DNA from: Thalassolituus marinus
GTDB lineage: Bacteria > Pseudomonadota > Gammaproteobacteria > Pseudomonadales > Oceanobacteraceae
DNA: 56,894 nt
Assembly (NCBI RefSeq): GCF_020320395.1
Contig: NZ_JAEDAH010000011.1
Span: forward strand, 1 to 56,894
Direction: 5' to 3'
Made by a program: the position numbers and the translations under genes. Shown one piece after another: positions 1-7,660 of the stretch. The stretch's first letter is position 1, and every line of letters begins with the position of its first letter. The notes beneath the pieces are model-generated. The model made no database searches. It saw only the letters and a program-made list of their open reading frames with translations, and was not told the DNA's origin.

Positions 1-44
1 GACGTTTCGGAAGGCCCCTCTATGAGGACAAGGGGCCCGGAATA

Positions 45-76
45 TCCCACAAAAGTTCAAATGAAAATTTGTGGGA
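45..76. other. Inverted repeat at the left edge
   Basis: A perfect 9-bp inverted repeat (TCCCACAAA ... TTTGTGGGA) with a 14-base loop lies between the window edge and the first gene. It has no T-tract of its own. It may be the 3' structure of a plus-strand transcript entering from outside the window. Confidence 0.4.
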
Positions 77-83
77 CACTAGT

Positions 84-105
84 GCCGCCAATGCGGGGCT
101 TTTTA
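84..105 (+). terminator. Probable intrinsic terminator
   Basis: A short GC-rich hairpin (CCGC-CAAT-GCGG) is followed by GGC and five T residues. It would end a plus-strand transcript from a gene left of the window and converges with the M48 gene, whose stop codon lies in the T-tract. Confidence 0.5.
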
Positions 106-915
106 TTGCTCGCGGACAGCCTTCAGCACAGCAGGTAACGGCTTTACGGGCAGTGGCTGGGCGGTGCTTTGTTGTCTGATCGTCTCTATGTGTTCTTCGG
201 TCAGCGGATGGGTCTGCAGAAATGCCTGCCAGCGGGTGGGCGTTTCGTCGGTTTTGTGCATGGACCGGAAGAACTCATCGGCGCCACGGCTGTGGCCGTA
301 GTGGCTGCGCAGCAGTGCCAGCGCCCGCATATCGGCCTCGCGCTCCATATCCCGACTGAAGGATAACAGTGTCAGCAGACTGGCATGGCCGGTAACCGCT
401 GCCGAGGCATCGCCAGCCAGCAAGGCCAGTACTGCTCCAAGGCTCATCTGTTCCAGCATCAGTGACATTGGATGACGTGCCTCAATATGGGCGTATTCGT
501 GCGCCAGAACCATAGCCAGCCCGTTTTCAGACTGCACCTGCTGCAGTAGGCCACGGCTGACAAAAATATGGCCGCCAGCGGTCGCGAAAGCATTCGGGGT
601 TGGCTCATCAGCCAGCCAGTGCAGGGTGATCTCCAGTGGTTCAGGTTGCTGGCTTACTATGCGCTCAAGCAGGTCCTGCATAGCTCTGGCTTCGGCACTG
701 GCCTGCGAACCGCTTCCGCTGCTGGCCAGTAGTTGTCTTTCCCACTGGTACGGCACAAAAGGTGCCAGCCAGCGGGCGCTGCTCATAAGCAGGAAGGTGA
801 ACAGCACGACCAGCAGGGTTACCCCAATCAGCAGAATGGCGACATCTGCCAGTGGTGACTGGTTGCTGTTGTTGATGTGATCAGGCAGATCGGGATTGTG
901 CTCAGGCAGTGGCAT
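103..915 (-). CDS. M48-family metalloprotease, membrane-anchored
   Basis: Predicted zinc metallopeptidase of the M48 (HtpX/Oma1-like) family, 270 aa. A hydrophobic segment at about residues 22-45 should anchor it in the inner membrane. The zinc motif HEYAH is at 139-143, inside VLAHEYAHIEARH. A downstream EREAD segment supplies the expected third ligand Glu. The start overlaps the end of the upstream YbjQ-like gene by 14 bp, so the three minus-strand genes form one operon. M48 enzymes usually act in envelope protein quality control; the substrate here is unknown. The catalytic motif is plain to see, but the physiological role is inferred. Confidence 0.88.
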   Translation of the reverse strand: MPLPEHNPDLPDHINNSNQSPLADVAILLIGVTLLVVLFTFLLMSSARWLAPFVPYQWERQLLASSGSGSQASAEARAMQDLLERIVSQQPEPLEITLHWLADEPTPNAFATAGGHIFVSRGLLQQVQSENGLAMVLAHEYAHIEARHPMSLMLEQMSLGAVLALLAGDASAAVTGHASLLTLLSFSRDMEREADMRALALLRSHYGHSRGADEFFRSMHKTDETPTRWQAFLQTHPLTEEHIETIRQQSTAQPLPVKPLPAVLKAVREQ

Positions 916-1363
916 GGCGCTGTGGAATCAGAGCAGTGCCGTAGGCCAGCACTTCAACGGAACCCAGTGCTTTTCCGGCATTATCGCCAATACGACTGGT
1001 TTCAAATTTCAGATTAAACACGGCACTTGCCCCTTTCAGCCGGGCCTGTTCCTGCATACGCAGAATGGCTTCGCGACGGGCGCGGTCGAGCAGGCTTTCA
1101 TAGGCGTTTACCCGACCACCAACCAGTCCACGCAGGGCGGCGGCAATAGTCTTGAAGTAATCCACAGAGATCACCACTGAGCCTGTTACCAGCGTCGAGT
1201 TGTGCTGCTGGAACTCAATCGGGGGCATTTTATCCGGCAACACCAGCACCCGTCGCAGCAGGGCTTCGCGTTTATGAATGCTGCGATAATGGCGACTTTC
1301 AGCCATGCGCCCGAAAACGTAGCCGAGGGTCAGTAGCAGCAGGAATACACCAAACTGCCCCAT
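902..1363 (-). CDS. Membrane-anchored YbjQ-like (UPF0145/heavy-metal-binding domain) protein
   Basis: A 153-aa protein with an N-terminal transmembrane segment (about residues 4-20) followed by a YbjQ-like domain. The domain shows the family's pattern: a LRGLVGGRVNAYE segment, then a helix with ARREAILRMQEQA, then GASAVFNLKFE. YbjQ proteins form pentameric rings and have been proposed to bind metals, but their function is not established. The start shares one base with the stop of the second YbjQ-like gene, and its end overlaps the M48 gene. The coupling suggests the peptidase and the two YbjQ-like proteins are made together. Confidence 0.72.
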   Translation of the reverse strand: MGQFGVFLLLLTLGYVFGRMAESRHYRSIHKREALLRRVLVLPDKMPPIEFQQHNSTLVTGSVVISVDYFKTIAAALRGLVGGRVNAYESLLDRARREAILRMQEQARLKGASAVFNLKFETSRIGDNAGKALGSVEVLAYGTALIPQRHATA

Positions 1364-1689
1364 CAGCGTTCCTCCACCACCACAGCCGAACCGTATACGA
1401 AGATTTCTGAGGCACCGGCGGCTATGGATGAGGTTGAGAAGCGCACATTCAGGATGGCGTTGGCACCCAGCAGCTCGGCCTGTTGCTGCAGACGGCTGAG
1501 GGCTTCATCACGGGATTCGGACAGCAGCTCGGTATAGCCTTTCAGTTCACCACCAAAGATGTTTTTCAGACCTGCCATGATGTCCCGGCCGGCGTGTTTG
1601 GCGCGTACGGTGCTGCCCTGTACCAGACCCAGGTGCTTAACCACCTTCTTGCCCGGCACGACTTCCATATTGCTGATCAGCATGCTCAT
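1363..1689 (-). CDS. YbjQ family protein (UPF0145)
   Basis: A 108-aa soluble protein with the full YbjQ fold pattern: an N-terminal strand, AGLKNIFGGELKGYTELL, a helix SRDEALSRLQQQAELLGANA and a C-terminal strand ending FVYGSAVVVEE. E. coli YbjQ has nearly the same length (107 aa). It is the first gene of the ybjQ - TM-ybjQ - M48 operon. Two in-frame starts exist (residues 1 and 3); the choice makes little difference. The molecular function of the family is unproven. Confidence 0.8.
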   Translation of the reverse strand: MSMLISNMEVVPGKKVVKHLGLVQGSTVRAKHAGRDIMAGLKNIFGGELKGYTELLSESRDEALSRLQQQAELLGANAILNVRFSTSSIAAGASEIFVYGSAVVVEER

Positions 1690-1820
1690 TCTCCTGATTG
1701 ATGCTGCTATTTAGCCCGGATATGGCGGCAATGTGAACCTCCTTTATAGCGCCAGAGCAAATCATCCAATCTGAACTAGACTTAATCGTAATATACATAA
1801 TTCGCAGAGAGCCCACTGAC

Positions 1821-3059
1821 ATGATGGAGCAGTTTTCCGGATGGACGCTGGGTCTGATGGTCGTCATTCTGGCCTTGACCATCTACTTCCATGCCTTCCG
1901 CTACTCAAACCGGACAGCGGAAATCGCCCCGAACATCCTTACCAGTATCGGTATCTTTGGTACCTTCCTGGGTGTGGCTATTGGTCTGTGGCACTTCGAC
2001 ACTGCCGATATTCAGGGTAGTGTGCCGAAGCTGATGGACGGTCTGAAAACCGCCTTCTGGTCGTCGATTGTTGGTTTGCTGGGGGCGCTGACCCTGAAGA
2101 TTCGTGCTGCCATGGCGCAAACCGGCCGCCGCGAAACCGCACAAACCCGGGTAGCCACCATTGATGATCTGGATGCGTCACTTAAGCATCTGGCTGATCA
2201 GTTCAGCAGCAGCAACGAAGACAGCCTGCCAAAACAGCTGAGTAAGCAGCATCTGCAGAGTCTGGATCGCCTTAACGAAGTCATTAACACCCTTGAGAGT
2301 TATCAGGAACGGCAGGCGGAAGCCAACGCCAAAGCACTGGTGCATGCGATTGAAATGGTGATGCGTGAGTTCAACACCAAGATCAACGAACAGTACGGTG
2401 ACAACTTCAAACGTCTGAATCAGTCCGTGATAGCCATGCTGGAATGGCAGCAGAATTACAAAGAGCAGCTGAGTACTCTGATTGGCGAACAGGAGCGCAC
2501 CTCGGGCGCGATGAAAGAAGCCAGTACTGCCTTTGAATATATGGTTAAGCATGCCAACGCGTTCAATGGCATTTCCGAGTCGTTGCAGGATCTGCTTAAT
2601 GGCCTGGAAGCGCAGCGCAGTAATCTGCAGGCGCAGCTTGGTTCGCTGGCGGATCTGGTCAATCACGCCGCTGATGGTCTGCCGAAACTGGAAGACCGGG
2701 TAGTCGCACTGACCAAAGGCATGGCCGATGCAGTACAGGCGCAGCAACGCTGGGCGGTGGATGAGTTGGGCAAAATGCAGCAGAAAATTGAAGTACAGCT
2801 GCACAATACCTTAACCGGCAGTACTGAACGTTTGCAGGAACAGCAGACCCAGAGTTTGCAGCAGCTGCAGCGTATTGGTGAGCGGGTAGAGCGTCAGGTT
2901 TCGGTGCTTGATGAAAGCATGGAAGAAGAACTGAATAAGGCGCTTAAATCCTTCGGTATGCAGCTAACCGCGTTATCAGAGAAGTTTGTCAGTGATTACT
3001 CACCTCTGACCGAAAAACTGCAGCGACTGGTGCACATGGCAGAACGCGTCGATGAATGA
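1821..3059 (+). CDS. ZorA-like MotA/TolQ/ExbB-family channel protein with long coiled-coil tail
   Basis: A 412-aa inner-membrane protein. Three hydrophobic segments lie at about 8-26, 36-58 and 78-98. The second carries the ZorA/MotA-type pattern SIGIFGTFLGVAIGL and the third GLKTAFWSSIVGLLGAL. Residues from about 110 to 400 are almost purely polar and helical, predicting a long cytoplasmic tail as in ZorA of the Zorya anti-phage systems. In that family the ZorA5B2 complex is a proton-driven motor thought to sense phage attack. The next gene encodes the matching ZorB-like subunit with an 8-bp overlap. ZorA of characterised systems is often longer, so this is a compact form. A TolQ/ExbB-type role is the alternative, but no TonB/TolA is nearby. 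Confidence 0.78.
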   Translation: MMEQFSGWTLGLMVVILALTIYFHAFRYSNRTAEIAPNILTSIGIFGTFLGVAIGLWHFDTADIQGSVPKLMDGLKTAFWSSIVGLLGALTLKIRAAMAQTGRRETAQTRVATIDDLDASLKHLADQFSSSNEDSLPKQLSKQHLQSLDRLNEVINTLESYQERQAEANAKALVHAIEMVMREFNTKINEQYGDNFKRLNQSVIAMLEWQQNYKEQLSTLIGEQERTSGAMKEASTAFEYMVKHANAFNGISESLQDLLNGLEAQRSNLQAQLGSLADLVNHAADGLPKLEDRVVALTKGMADAVQAQQRWAVDELGKMQQKIEVQLHNTLTGSTERLQEQQTQSLQQLQRIGERVERQVSVLDESMEEELNKALKSFGMQLTALSEKFVSDYSPLTEKLQRLVHMAERVDE

Positions 3060-3759
3060 AAATGAACTCGAACAGCTGAAAGAACAGGAAGGCCATTGGG
3101 TTGCGGTATCCGACCTGATGGCAGGTCTGATGATGGTGTTCATGCTGATCTCCATTGTGTTCATGGTAAACGTTGAAACCGAACGCAATAAAATCCGCGA
3201 TGTTGCCATTCTCTATGACCACCTGCGCGTACAGATTTATCAGGATTTAAAAGCCGAATTTGAGCCGGATATGGCGCGCTGGGGGGCAGAGCTGGATAAA
3301 GACCTCACCTTCCGTTTTAACAACAGCGAAGTGCTGTTTGATAAAGGCGCGGCGGATATCAAACCAGAATTTCAGTCGATTCTGGCAGATTTCTTTCCGC
3401 GTTATATCGGCATTATTACCCGTGAAAAATACCGCGACGATATTCTCGAAGTGCGCATAGAAGGCCATACCTCCAGCGCCTGGTTTGGTGCCAGCAGCGA
3501 CGATGATGCCTATATCCGCAATATGGATCTGTCGCAGAAACGTACCCGCTCGACGCTGGCTTTTCTGCTGGAATTGCCGGAGATGTCGGGTAATAAAAAC
3601 TGGCTGAAATCACACCTCACTGCGAATGGTTTATCTTCCGCCAAAGTTATTCGCAGTACTGATGGCGTCGAGGATGGTGATCGCTCGCGGCGCGTAGAAT
3701 TTCGTGTACGTACCGATGCCGAGGGGCGTATTGCCACTATTCTGGAGAAGATTCTGTGA
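3052..3759 (+). CDS. ZorB-like OmpA/MotB-family motor subunit
   Basis: A 235-aa protein with one N-terminal transmembrane helix (about residues 21-41) of the form SDLMAGLMMVFMLISIVFMV. Asp21 is in the position of the proton-carrying Asp of MotB/ZorB. The periplasmic part is an OmpA-like peptidoglycan-binding domain, with FNNSEVLFDKGAADIKPEF and RIEGHTSS followed by the RTRSTLAFLL and RRVEFRV segments typical of the fold. It overlaps the ZorA-like gene by 8 bp and the next gene by 4 bp (GTGA), so all three are probably translationally coupled. Stator-like coupling of ion flow to the ZorA-like tail is inferred from the family. Confidence 0.8.
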   Translation: MNENELEQLKEQEGHWVAVSDLMAGLMMVFMLISIVFMVNVETERNKIRDVAILYDHLRVQIYQDLKAEFEPDMARWGAELDKDLTFRFNNSEVLFDKGAADIKPEFQSILADFFPRYIGIITREKYRDDILEVRIEGHTSSAWFGASSDDDAYIRNMDLSQKRTRSTLAFLLELPEMSGNKNWLKSHLTANGLSSAKVIRSTDGVEDGDRSRRVEFRVRTDAEGRIATILEKIL

Positions 3760-4232
3760 AACTGCCGGATTTCCTGCAGGATACCGGCCTCAATCGTTTA
3801 CGCCGGAGTATGGGCACGGATCAGTATGGCGAGTTCGAATTATTCGACCCGGAAAAACAGCTGACCTACGCCGAACGTGAAGCACTGGAAGAAACCGGGC
3901 TGGATATTCACAGCGCCAGTCTGCGCGTACTGAAAGACAAAACCCTGGCGTTTAAAAATACCCGCATCTGGCTGCGTGATGGCGATGACTATCATCTGGC
4001 CTATTGTCAGCGTGTGCAGGCGTTGCGCCATAAAACCGATGACCTGAATGCGGGCACCGGTGCTATGAGTGCCCACAAGGATCACGGCGCTTGTCTGGAA
4101 TGCCTGGCGGTGCTGCAATATCAGGGCATTGATAGTCGGCGTTTACGCCGCGCTGAGTTCTCCGAGCAGATTCGCGAGCAGTTTTCGCTGCAGGAATTCC
4201 AGCAGCACTATCCGTTCTATCCGATTGTGTAG
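3756..4232 (+). CDS. Uncharacterised Cys/His-rich protein coupled to the ZorAB-like pair
   Basis: A 158-aa protein with a GTG start that overlaps the ZorB-like stop (GTGA), showing it is the third gene of the operon. It has no signal peptide or membrane segment. The middle region reads like a small beta-rich domain (TRIWLRDGDDYHLAYC). It is followed by His107, His110, Cys113 and Cys116 in HKDHGACLECLAVLQYQG. Together with Cys84 this could bind zinc. The C-terminus is helical and aromatic (QEFQQHYPFYPIV). It does not resemble the ZorC, ZorD or HNH-type ZorE effectors of described Zorya types. It is either the effector of a minimal variant or an accessory factor. I do not recognise a defined family. 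Confidence 0.7.
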   Translation: MKLPDFLQDTGLNRLRRSMGTDQYGEFELFDPEKQLTYAEREALEETGLDIHSASLRVLKDKTLAFKNTRIWLRDGDDYHLAYCQRVQALRHKTDDLNAGTGAMSAHKDHGACLECLAVLQYQGIDSRRLRRAEFSEQIREQFSLQEFQQHYPFYPIV

Positions 4233-4258
4233 CTTTAAAAGGAACATGGCTTTCACAT

Positions 4259-4269
4259 ATGGCCTCCCC
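4259..4269. other. Partial tRNA-Arg 3'-end repeat (outer att-like site)
   Basis: ATGGCCTCCCC here matches 11 bases at the end of the tRNA-Arg(CCT) gene (16182-16192). It is shorter than the copy at 5656-5680, but lies on the expected side of the tRNA and between two gene modules. It may mark the outer boundary of a stacked island. Eleven bases alone could occur by chance. Confidence 0.4.
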
Positions 4270-4382
4270 GTTGCTAACTAGGAGGTCTCCTGTACTTTTA
4301 TATAAAAATATCGAATAGACCCGGGATATAACAAGTTGGGGGCAACTTTCAAGGTTGCTATAGTGAGTTACAAATCGCCGGA

Positions 4383-4988
4383 ATGATCAGGGCTATGGGT
4401 AACGAAAAACTGTATACAGACACTCCGATGGGGCAAGCCATCATACAGGCCATGGCGGAGATCAATGATGACATATCCGAGCAAGTAGCGGATGCAGAGC
4501 CTGGAACCTATAGGGCTTATATCTTTGGCGGTGCCGCCCTGCATATTCATACGAATGCACGTGGTTCAAGCGATATTGACGTTGAGTTTGAGGCTGCACA
4601 GGCACTTGAGCTGGGTGATATCACCATTATTTATGTGGATGATGATGGGCTTGAGAAAACCCTGGTTGTGGATGATACCTTCACCCCGACCATCTCTGGT
4701 TTACTATCGGAGTACTATCAGGATGACGCCATACCGCTTTTTGGCACTGATTCAGACCCTCTGATTGCGTATGTGGTAACAGCACTTGACCTGGCGGTCA
4801 GCAAACTGGATCGATTGGCAGTTGACGACCAGACTGACATAATATCGCTTCATCAGGCAGGTAAGTTCACCGCAGAAGAGTTGCGAGAGCACGCAGAAGA
4901 AGCCTTGATTGGCGCAGTCGGCAATGAGCGGCGCCTTAAAGGTAATATCGAGTTTATGGTAAACCAGCTGCTGGAGCTGGAGAGTTGA
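4383..4988 (+). CDS. Nucleotidyltransferase-fold protein (DUF6036-like)
   Basis: A 201-aa soluble protein with the signature of minimal nucleotidyltransferases: a Gly-rich turn (YIFGGAALHIH, about residues 46-56) followed by GSSDIDVEFE with Asp64 and Asp66 spaced as metal ligands. This pattern occurs in DUF6036 and AbiEii-like proteins, many of them in toxin-antitoxin or abortive-infection loci. The stop is one base before the next start, so the two genes are co-transcribed. An alternative ATG lies at 4395. The nucleotidyl acceptor cannot be told from the sequence. The gene sits in the outer layer of the tRNA-Arg island, between the repeats at 4259 and 5656. Confidence 0.68.
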   Translation: MIRAMGNEKLYTDTPMGQAIIQAMAEINDDISEQVADAEPGTYRAYIFGGAALHIHTNARGSSDIDVEFEAAQALELGDITIIYVDDDGLEKTLVVDDTFTPTISGLLSEYYQDDAIPLFGTDSDPLIAYVVTALDLAVSKLDRLAVDDQTDIISLHQAGKFTAEELREHAEEALIGAVGNERRLKGNIEFMVNQLLELES

Positions 4989-4989
4989 A

Positions 4990-5424
4990 ATGACAGATCA
5001 AGATTATCGGCAAGTATTATTGCAGGTTGTGAGCAGCGCCTCTTTAGATAGCGCTGCGGATGGCCTGTGCCTGCTGGCCGACGCTGCCTGGAACAAAGGT
5101 TGGGAACCTGACCTGGAGGGCTTTGATCTGGAGGGCTTTGATCTGGAAGAGCGTCGCAAAGCAGCTTACCTGGTCGATTTCTTTGCTATGAATGCCGCCA
5201 TGCCCGTAGAACGCAGTAAGCGCTTGCGCCAGAGCTTATCCAACCTGCAATCGCAGCTTATGGCTATGCCTTTACAGTCAGAGCCTTTTTATCAGGCGGA
5301 AACCCCACCACTAACTAACCGCGATGCTTTGTCGCGTAAATGGGGTTTGAGTGCAGGCTTTCACCCCAAAAAAGTAAAAGGTTTGCTCGATCTACAGCGG
5401 CGAGCGAATCGCCAGACGGGGTAG
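4990..5424 (+). CDS. Hypothetical partner of the nucleotidyltransferase-like protein
   Basis: A 144-aa acidic-then-basic protein with no recognised domain. It begins one base after the upstream stop, so it is the likely cognate partner. A short tandem duplication gives DLEGFDLEGFDLEE at about residues 40-53, encoded by near-identical 15-bp units. The C-terminal 50 residues (TNRDALSRKWGLSAGFHPKK ... LLDLQRR) are basic. A decayed second copy of this 3' part lies at 6203-6350, showing that the segment has been present in more than one element at this site. A toxin-antitoxin or abortive-infection pairing is plausible but unproven. Confidence 0.6.
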   Translation: MTDQDYRQVLLQVVSSASLDSAADGLCLLADAAWNKGWEPDLEGFDLEGFDLEERRKAAYLVDFFAMNAAMPVERSKRLRQSLSNLQSQLMAMPLQSEPFYQAETPPLTNRDALSRKWGLSAGFHPKKVKGLLDLQRRANRQTG

Positions 5425-5531
5425 TTTTAACACGCCTCAGGCCTCTTGGTTGCTTGCAACTTACGCTAGTGCTTTTGTTTGGGCTTTGCCTCTCTGGAGG
5501 CTGCGTCCGTTAGTGCCATGGCCGAACTTTT

Positions 5532-5552
5532 ATACCCCCCTGAAATACCCCC
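5532..5552. repeat. Paired ATACCCCC direct repeats, left of the att-like core
   Basis: Two ATACCCCC octamers start at 5532 and 5545, 13 bp apart. A second pair with almost the same spacing lies right of the att-like core at 5742 and 5754. Repeats of this kind on both sides of a core resemble arm-type binding sites of tyrosine recombinases, but no recombinase gene is visible. Confidence 0.45.
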
Positions 5553-5655
5553 AGTTATGTGTTGATGTCTATGGTGGTTAGTGGACGGCTATGAATGTTT
5601 GATTCAGTATTTATGCGGGTCGTGGCTTGATTTTGGATGTTTCTGTATGGCTTTG

Positions 5656-5680
5656 AAATAAGCTATGGCCTCCCCACAGG
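5656..5680. other. att-like direct repeat of the tRNA-Arg 3' end
   Basis: Bases 5656-5680 match 16173-16197 at 23 of 25 positions (AAATAAG, two differing bases, then 16 identical bases ATGGCCTCCCCACAGG). The right copy covers the 3' end of tRNA-Arg(CCT) and a few bases beyond. This is the expected relation between the two ends of an element integrated at a tRNA gene, and delimits a 10.5-kb inner island (about 5681-16182). Confidence 0.75.
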
Positions 5681-5741
5681 AGGCCGAACTACTTTCTGAA
5701 TCTCAGTTCTTCCGGCTTTTTTTGTAATCTTTTCTTATTCA

Positions 5742-5783
5742 ATACCCCCAGAAATACCCCCAAATTCAGACGGGTGGGGGTAT
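5742..5783. repeat. Paired ATACCCCC repeats plus inverted copy, right of the att-like core
   Basis: ATACCCCC occurs at 5742-5749 and 5754-5761, and its reverse complement GGGGGTAT at 5776-5783. The last two can pair as an 8-bp stem with a 14-base loop. The surrounding stretch 5425-6202 holds no convincing gene. Apart from these repeats and the att-like core, I see nothing functional in it. Confidence 0.45.
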
Positions 5784-6202
5784 GAAAAACTTTCTGGGCA
5801 GAAAACAGGCAAGGTTTAGGCAAGGTATTTTCAACGTTAGAAAAACGGTACTCCTTGTTTAAGCTAGCTCAGTTGCCAGACACCTTTCAGTCTTTCTACA
5901 GTAGACTTCCGGCTTAGGATGAACGAATTAGCGCTTTATTAAACTAGCGGTAAAGACGGGTTGCCCACCTGAGTGATTTAAACAGTATAATGATGAGCAT
6001 AGTCCCGAAGGTTCGTGGCCTGGTTGCCAGTCAGCAGTTTACCGGGTTCAGCAAACGGATTGCCCGGCTGGGGGCAAGGTAGGGTGCCTTCCTACACTTA
6101 ATCTTGATTCCGCTCTGAAGGATTCATATAGCGCACTGATTTGGCTTAGTCACTGGACATAAATCGACTGGCCATGATGAGCTGCACCAACTCTTTTTCA
6201 AG

Positions 6203-6350
6203 CTGCAGTCAGAGGCTTTTTATCAGGCGGAAACACCGCCACCAACCGTGATGCGCTGTTGTGCAAATTGGGCCTGAGTGCAGGCTTTCCCCAAAAAAAG
6301 TAAAGGGTTTGCTCGATCTGCAGCGTAGAGCGATTCGTCAGGCTGAGTAG
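6203..6350 (+). pseudogene. Decayed 3' fragment of a second copy of the gene at 4990-5424
   Basis: The DNA matches the last 150 bases of the 144-aa gene and some bases beyond its stop (about 5275-5466 against 6206-6392). The translation can be followed as QSEAFYQAETPP, then in another frame NRDAL..LGLSAGF, then again shifted as GLLDLQRRA, so at least two frameshifts are present. No start or upstream half remains. It is the scar of a related nucleotidyltransferase-partner module. The rest of the gap up to 6616 is AT-rich and appears to hold only the promoter region of the next operon. Confidence 0.75.
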
Positions 6351-6569
6351 CTTTAATACCAATGCCCTCTGGCGGCCTGCAAATTACGCCGCCTTTGATC
6401 GTAAGTTTCGCGCACTGCTTAATAGAGCAATCCATTGATGACGTTCGGTGTGACTATAACTCTGCACGTATGGAGGGGATCAGTTTATCGGTAGAACTCC
6501 GTTCTGTGTGTTTGATGAATATTAAGGTGGTTCTATATGTAAATATGTTATATGTGTCGAGTTTCGATT

Positions 6570-6607
6570 GGTTTATAATTTTGTAAAATTTATATAATTC
6601 ATAAACC
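6570..6607 (+). promoter_or_regulatory. Possible operator of the Xre/ImmA-PIN operon
   Basis: GGTTTAT at 6570-6576 and ATAAACC at 6601-6607 form an inverted repeat around an AT-rich spacer, ending 9 bases before the ATG and overlapping the Shine-Dalgarno region (GGAGG). Autoregulation by the Xre domain of the downstream protein is a reasonable inference. Confidence 0.4.
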
Positions 6608-6616
6608 GGAGGTTCC

Positions 6617-7660
6617 ATGATTGGTGAGAGATTAAAGCGCGCCCGAGCCGCTTCTGGTCTGTCTATGGCGCACCTCGGTGAGGCATCTGGTGTCAGCGCC
6701 ACCATGATCAAAAAGTACGAGCATGACGAAAGCATGCCCTCATCGGGCGTGTTGATTGCGCTCAGCAAGGCATTGGGGGTGCGCACTGAGTATTTTTTCC
6801 GGCCTAACATGATTCAATTGGGCGGAGTGGAATACCGTAAGAAGTCTAGTACCCCGCAGAAAATCCTGAATCGGGTATCCGCTGATGTACTGGATCAGGC
6901 GGAGCGCTGGTTCGAGTTGCGCAATTTATGGCCAGATTTTCCTATGGAATCGTTTGTGGCGCCTGATCATATGCCGCCAATTCAGACCATAGACGATATC
7001 GAATCGGTGGCGCTGGCGGTAAGACAAGCCTGGCGACTGGGAATTGATGCCATCGGAGACCTGATTGGCCTGCTGGAAAGCCACGGCATTCTGGTGATTA
7101 CCACCGATTCGGAGCATGCCGATAAAATTGACGGATTACAGGCCAGTATCGAAGGTGTGCCTGTCATCGTGGTATCTACCAGCTGGCCCGGATGCCGGCA
7201 GCGTTTTACTCTGGCCCATGAGCTCGGGCACCTGATGCTGCACGACCGTTTGCCCCAAGGTATGGATGAAGAACGTGCCTGTAACCGCTTTGCTGGTGCT
7301 TTTCTGTTTCCGGCAGATAGTGTGGTCAGCAGCATAGGCAAAGAACGGCATAGTCTGAACTGGAAGGAATTGCACCTGCTGAAGCACGAATATGGCCTGA
7401 GCATGCAAGCCGTAATGTATCGCTGCAAAGACCTTAATATCGTCTCTGAGGGTTTATACAAAAAGCTGAGCATCGACTTCTCAAGGCGGGGCTGGCGCAC
7501 CCAGGAACCGGGGGAATCCTATCCACATGAGCACACCATGCTGTTTGAACAGCTGGTGTACCGTGCTGCCGGAGAAGGTATTTTGTCCGATGCCAAGGCG
7601 GCTGAATTATTAAAAATGTCGTCGTTCGAATTTCGAAAAGCCAGAATGATGGTGTCGTAA
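6617..7660 (+). CDS. Xre-family regulator fused to ImmA/IrrE metallopeptidase
   Basis: A 347-aa protein. Residues 1-60 are an Xre-type helix-turn-helix (ERLKRARAASGLSMAHLGEA, then SATMIKKYEHDESMPS). A COG2856/ImmA-IrrE zinc peptidase domain follows, with HELGH at 201-205 in FTLAHELGHLMLHD. ImmA-type peptidases cleave a repressor or antitoxin to switch a mobile element or toxin module. The gene has a strong GGAGG ribosome site, and its stop overlaps the start of the PIN gene by one base. This Xre-ImmA plus toxin pairing is a known toxin-antitoxin layout. Here it would be the antitoxin/regulator of the PIN protein. Confidence 0.85.
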   Translation: MIGERLKRARAASGLSMAHLGEASGVSATMIKKYEHDESMPSSGVLIALSKALGVRTEYFFRPNMIQLGGVEYRKKSSTPQKILNRVSADVLDQAERWFELRNLWPDFPMESFVAPDHMPPIQTIDDIESVALAVRQAWRLGIDAIGDLIGLLESHGILVITTDSEHADKIDGLQASIEGVPVIVVSTSWPGCRQRFTLAHELGHLMLHDRLPQGMDEERACNRFAGAFLFPADSVVSSIGKERHSLNWKELHLLKHEYGLSMQAVMYRCKDLNIVSEGLYKKLSIDFSRRGWRTQEPGESYPHEHTMLFEQLVYRAAGEGILSDAKAAELLKMSSFEFRKARMMVS

